Assembly (NCBI GenBank): GCA_026991065.1
Contig: JALXCG010000235.1
Coordinates: 1 to 7,108 of the forward strand
Direction: 5' to 3'
DNA from: JALXCG01 sp026991065 [NCBI: Gemmatimonadota bacterium]
Lineage (GTDB): Bacteria > GCA-2686955
Length of the DNA: 7,108 nt
The number at the start of each line of letters is the position of its first letter. Within the stretch, counting starts at the first letter, position 1. The notes beneath the pieces are model-generated. The model made no database searches. It was not told the DNA's origin and saw only the letters and a program-made list of their open reading frames with translations. The translations under genes were made by a program, and so were the position numbers. Shown here piece by piece: positions 6,520-7,108 of the stretch.

Positions 6520-6699
6520 CTTTCTGTTTCGAGTGCTCCGAGACTGCGCTTCCGACGCCCCGGCTCCCGCCATCGGGGCAGTCTGCTTTGGGTCGCGCCC
6601 CTCCTGGCCGAAGCGGGAGATCGTGGGCACCGGAAGCTCTCGGCTCATCTGTGGCGCTTGCGCGCGGAAGGGCTCCAGGCTGGAGAGCACGATCGGATC

Positions 6700-7108
6700 T
6701 CAGCCCGCTGCCGCCGGCATCTCCTCCAACTCCCGCAGCGCCCGCGCAAGATGACGCGCCACGGTGGAAACCAGCGTGCAGTCGCTGGCGGGCGCGGGGA
6801 AACGCTGGTCCCGAACCGCTTCAGCGTAGCGGGCGGCCTCCGCGGCCAGCTGCTCGGACGGCGGCAGGTGGTCGTGCCGCTCCGCCAGATAGTCGAGAAA
6901 ACGGTTGCCGATGCGCTGGTAGGAAGCGCCGGTTGGCGGGCTGAAGCGACCGTCGGCGGTGGCACGCTCCAGCAGCGTCGCGAACTGCTCGGTGGCGTCT
7001 TCGAAGAGGATCGGCGTGGCGTTGCGGGAGGCGCGGGCGGTCGGGTTGGCGGAGGCACGGGCGGCAGGGTTGGCGGGGGCGCCGGGAGCACCGGGCGCAC
7101 GGCTGGCG
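6700..7108 (-). CDS. Partial gene of unknown function with Ala/Pro-rich linker (5' end outside window)
   Basis: The last 135 codons of a minus-strand gene that enters from the right edge; the first whole codon begins at 7107 and the TGA is at 6702-6700. I do not recognise the family. The visible part starts with a low-complexity Ala/Pro/Ser/Arg segment, including octapeptide repeats APANPAAR and ASANPTAR. It is followed by about 100 residues that look mostly alpha-helical ('ATEQFATLLERATADGRF', 'YQRIGNRFLDYLAERHDH', 'EQLAAEAARYAEAVRDQRF', 'VSTVARHLARALRELEE'). The frame is preferred over an overlapping Pro/Arg/Ser-rich frame because third codon positions are strongly G/C and the residue mix is that of a normal soluble protein. 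No membrane segment is seen in this part. A linker followed by a helical C-terminal domain is the safest description. Confidence 0.7.
   Translation of the reverse strand, partial: ASRAPGAPGAPANPAARASANPTARASRNATPILFEDATEQFATLLERATADGRFSPPTGASYQRIGNRFLDYLAERHDHLPPSEQLAAEAARYAEAVRDQRFPAPASDCTLVSTVARHLARALRELEEMPAAAG
7033..7080 (-). repeat. Two tandem 24-bp units coding octapeptide repeats
   Basis: Units 7033-7056 and 7057-7080 match at 20 of 24 positions by eye and encode ASANPTAR and APANPAAR in the partial minus-strand gene. A third, more diverged unit (7009-7032, ASRNATPI) may follow. Being exactly 24 bp, copy-number change would keep the frame. More copies could lie beyond the window, though the nine codons before them do not fit the unit. 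Confidence 0.75.

Larger units (their letters stand above)
6084..6699. other. 616-bp region without a convincing gene
   Basis: Reading frames here are short, Arg/Pro-rich on both strands and recall no family. None has both a sensible start signal and protein-like composition. I looked for tRNA-like cloverleafs and T-arm sequences and found none that pair. What can be seen is a GC-rich hairpin just after the beta-helix gene, a second 8-bp stem (6116-6123 with 6138-6145, one G-T pair), and an A/T-rich island with a hairpin near 6491-6530. Confidence 0.6.

Noticed and set aside
6466-6690. A 74-codon minus-strand frame starting with GTG ten bases after the stop of the partial gene at 6700.
   Set aside because: Its ribosome-binding site is weak, the residues are unrecognised, and its 3' part runs through the terminator-like hairpin.

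Overview
The window is GC-rich, gene-dense DNA of the kind found in uncultivated bacteria of the FCB / Candidatus Eisenbacteria-Krumholzibacteria type. This placement is an inference. It rests on high G+C, a large secreted protein with a FlgD-like / type IX-like C-terminal module (the 'YPNPFNP' signature), and a 'right-handed beta-helix + SPCIDAG / DIG-x-Y' exported protein. There are no rRNA, tRNA, CRISPR or intact mobile-element genes in view, so the taxonomy is soft.

Layout from left to right. Positions 1-99 are a short GC-rich spacer. A minus-strand Ap4A phosphorylase (ATP adenylyltransferase) gene occupies 100-1014. Between it and the next gene lies the decayed C-terminal end of a DUF1016/YhcG-type PDDEXK nuclease gene (1115-1351, minus). 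A minus-strand gene for a 619-residue exported multidomain protein with a FlgD-like tail covers 1436-3295. A 235-bp divergent intergenic region (3296-3530) carries candidate promoters for both directions and a perfect 12-bp palindrome. A plus-strand gene for an 850-residue exported beta-helix protein built from two tandem homologous halves covers 3531-6083. A 616-bp stretch with no convincing gene follows, holding two terminator-like hairpins. The window ends inside a minus-strand gene of unknown function (6700 to beyond 7108) that contains a short Ala/Pro-rich octapeptide repeat.

How the genes relate. The two large exported proteins are divergently transcribed from one intergenic region and both carry signal peptides, so a shared surface or extracellular role is plausible but unproven. 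The Ap4A phosphorylase is a cytosolic housekeeping or stress-nucleotide enzyme. It has its own strong ribosome-binding site and is separated from its upstream neighbour by 421 bp and a gene remnant, so it is probably an independent unit. I did not find a convincing new multi-gene system. The most unusual items are the orphan nuclease tail, the duplicated beta-helix with its column of cysteines, and the difference in C-terminal ends between the two divergent exported proteins.
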